Shown here in pieces: positions 52,973-53,538 of a stretch of 53,538 nt of DNA. Location: positions 1-53,538 of the forward strand of contig JBBIMW010000015.1 of NCBI GenBank assembly GCA_037444185.1. The letters run 5' to 3'. The position numbers and the translations under genes are program-made. The notes under the pieces are model-generated. The model was not told the DNA's origin. It saw only the letters and a list, made by a program, of their open reading frames with translations, and did no database searches. Each line of letters starts with the position of its first letter. The first letter of the stretch is position 1. The stretch comes from JAILZP01 sp037444185. GTDB taxonomy: Bacteria; Bacillota; Desulfotomaculia; Desulfotomaculales; Desulfocucumaceae.

Positions 52973-52994
52973 ACTCGAGTTTGACTCGAGTTTG
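52973..52994. repeat. tandem 11-bp repeat ACTCGAGTTTG
   Basis: Two exact head-to-tail copies (52973-52983 and 52984-52994) with an AAACTCGAGTTT palindrome at 52971-52982. Lies in a 230-base stretch without genes beside the IS remnant. Confidence 0.7.
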
Positions 52995-53139
52995 ACAGCA
53001 AAAGGCCATTATGAGCCGCATTGAACCCTGGAAGCGAATAAAATCAAGGGGTGGTTTTGAAAAACCCCAAAAACGTAGTGCCATGTGGATAAATTTAACA
53101 TTTATTGGGTAACAGGACATGTTATAATAATAGTGCCAT

Positions 53140-53538
53140 CTGGGGCGCATCGAAGACATGCAGTCGGGCAACCTTGACCGCCTGATCGAAAGCCTGGCCA
53201 AGTTCTCCAAGAAGAAATGGGTCCAGGCAAATGGGGCACAGACCTGATCTTCAGAAGTATTTGGGAGAAGATGGGACTGAATTTAATCCTGGAAAAACTC
53301 CTGGCCAGAACCGGAATCAGCGCCCCCCTTACCGAAGCGGTATATGCCATGGTTCTAAACCGCATTTCCTACCCACTGTCAAAGCGCGCCGTTAACGAGT
53401 GGGTAAATGAAATATACCGGCCTTCCTTTGGCGAATTACAACTGCACCATTTCTACCGGGCACTGGACTTCCTTATTGAAAATAAAGACCTCATTGAACT
53501 GGAACTGTTTGAACAGACCAGAAACCTGTTCAACCTGG
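53140..53538 (+). pseudogene. degraded IS1634-like (IS4 superfamily) transposase, runs off the window
   Basis: Two frames give pieces of one transposase. Frame 1 (53140-53247) reads LGRIEDMQSGNLDRLIESLA and FSKKKWVQA, then stops at TGA 53245. From 53232 frame 2 continues KWGTDLIFRSIWEKMGL, AVYAMVLNRISYPLSK and HHFYRALDFLIENK to the window end. The usual ~50 N-terminal residues are absent, and a small deletion with frameshift separates the pieces, so the copy is inactive as sequenced. The family is recognised from the WG..IW..LGL and FYRALD patterns. Confidence 0.78.

Overview
The window looks like chromosome of a spore-forming, syntrophic or sulfate-reducing Peptococcaceae/Desulfotomaculales bacterium, most like Pelotomaculum. 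Support: sporulation genes (spoIIP, YIEGIA, spoIVA, spoVK), Gram-positive LexA and Pho signals, many GTG/TTG starts behind strong purine-rich ribosome sites, and a complete methylmalonyl-CoA (mmc-type) propionate-oxidation operon in the order known from Pelotomaculum thermopropionicum. The genus is inferred from gene content and order; no search was run. No tRNA, rRNA or CRISPR array was seen. A run of 51 N (28775-28825) lies inside miaA.

Layout. (1) 1-10.9 kb: DUF1614, spoIIP, YIEGIA and its small partner, two tandem DUF3189 genes, a DUF512 radical-SAM protein, der, plsY, gpsA, a gamma-carbonic-anhydrase-like protein and spoIVA. (2) 10.9-14.0 kb: a hairpin-rich intergenic region, then a promoter whose -10 box is covered by a near-consensus Fur box, driving an HD-GYP (c-di-GMP hydrolysis) and a GGDEF (c-di-GMP synthesis) gene. 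(3) 14.1-18.1 kb: ACT-domain protein, hom, thrB, lysC (threonine branch), followed by an opposite-strand phosphoglycerate-mutase-like gene. (4) 19.6-30 kb: miaB-mutS-[hydantoinase-like, histone-deacetylase-like]-mutL-miaA-hfq. (5) 30.1-35.8 kb: spoVK, a methionine-gamma-lyase-like gene, then a DctS/DctR-type two-component system with an orphan DctP-type binding protein. (6) 35.8-48.7 kb: lexA with its SOS box, divergent from a sigma54 activator (mmcA), a -24/-12 promoter, and fumarase (2 subunits), succinyl-CoA synthetase (2), methylmalonyl-CoA mutase (2), epimerase, carboxyltransferase 12S, malate dehydrogenase and carboxyltransferase 5S. (7) 48.7-51.6 kb: pstS, pstC, pstA with two Pho boxes but no pstB. 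(8) 51.6-53.5 kb: a more AT-rich end with a zinc phospholipase C-like gene, a Cys-rich small protein and a degraded IS transposase.

How it fits together: region 6 supplies the enzymes that turn propionyl-CoA plus oxaloacetate into methylmalonyl-CoA plus pyruvate, then succinyl-CoA, succinate, (fumarate), malate and oxaloacetate. Membrane succinate dehydrogenase, CoA transferase and the biotin carrier subunit are not in the window. The DctS/R/binding-protein trio just upstream would sense C4-dicarboxylates, and MmcA (NAD-binding-like fold + PAS + AAA + Fis HTH) probably opens the sigma54 promoter.

The most noteworthy points are the clean sigma54 promoter with tandem upstream repeats, the Rossmann-like N-terminus of its activator, the absent biotin carrier, the Fur-controlled c-di-GMP gene pair, the probable ATA/ATT start codons, and the hairpin arrays with dispersed palindromic repeats. 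None of these amounts to a demonstrably new system; they are testable leads.
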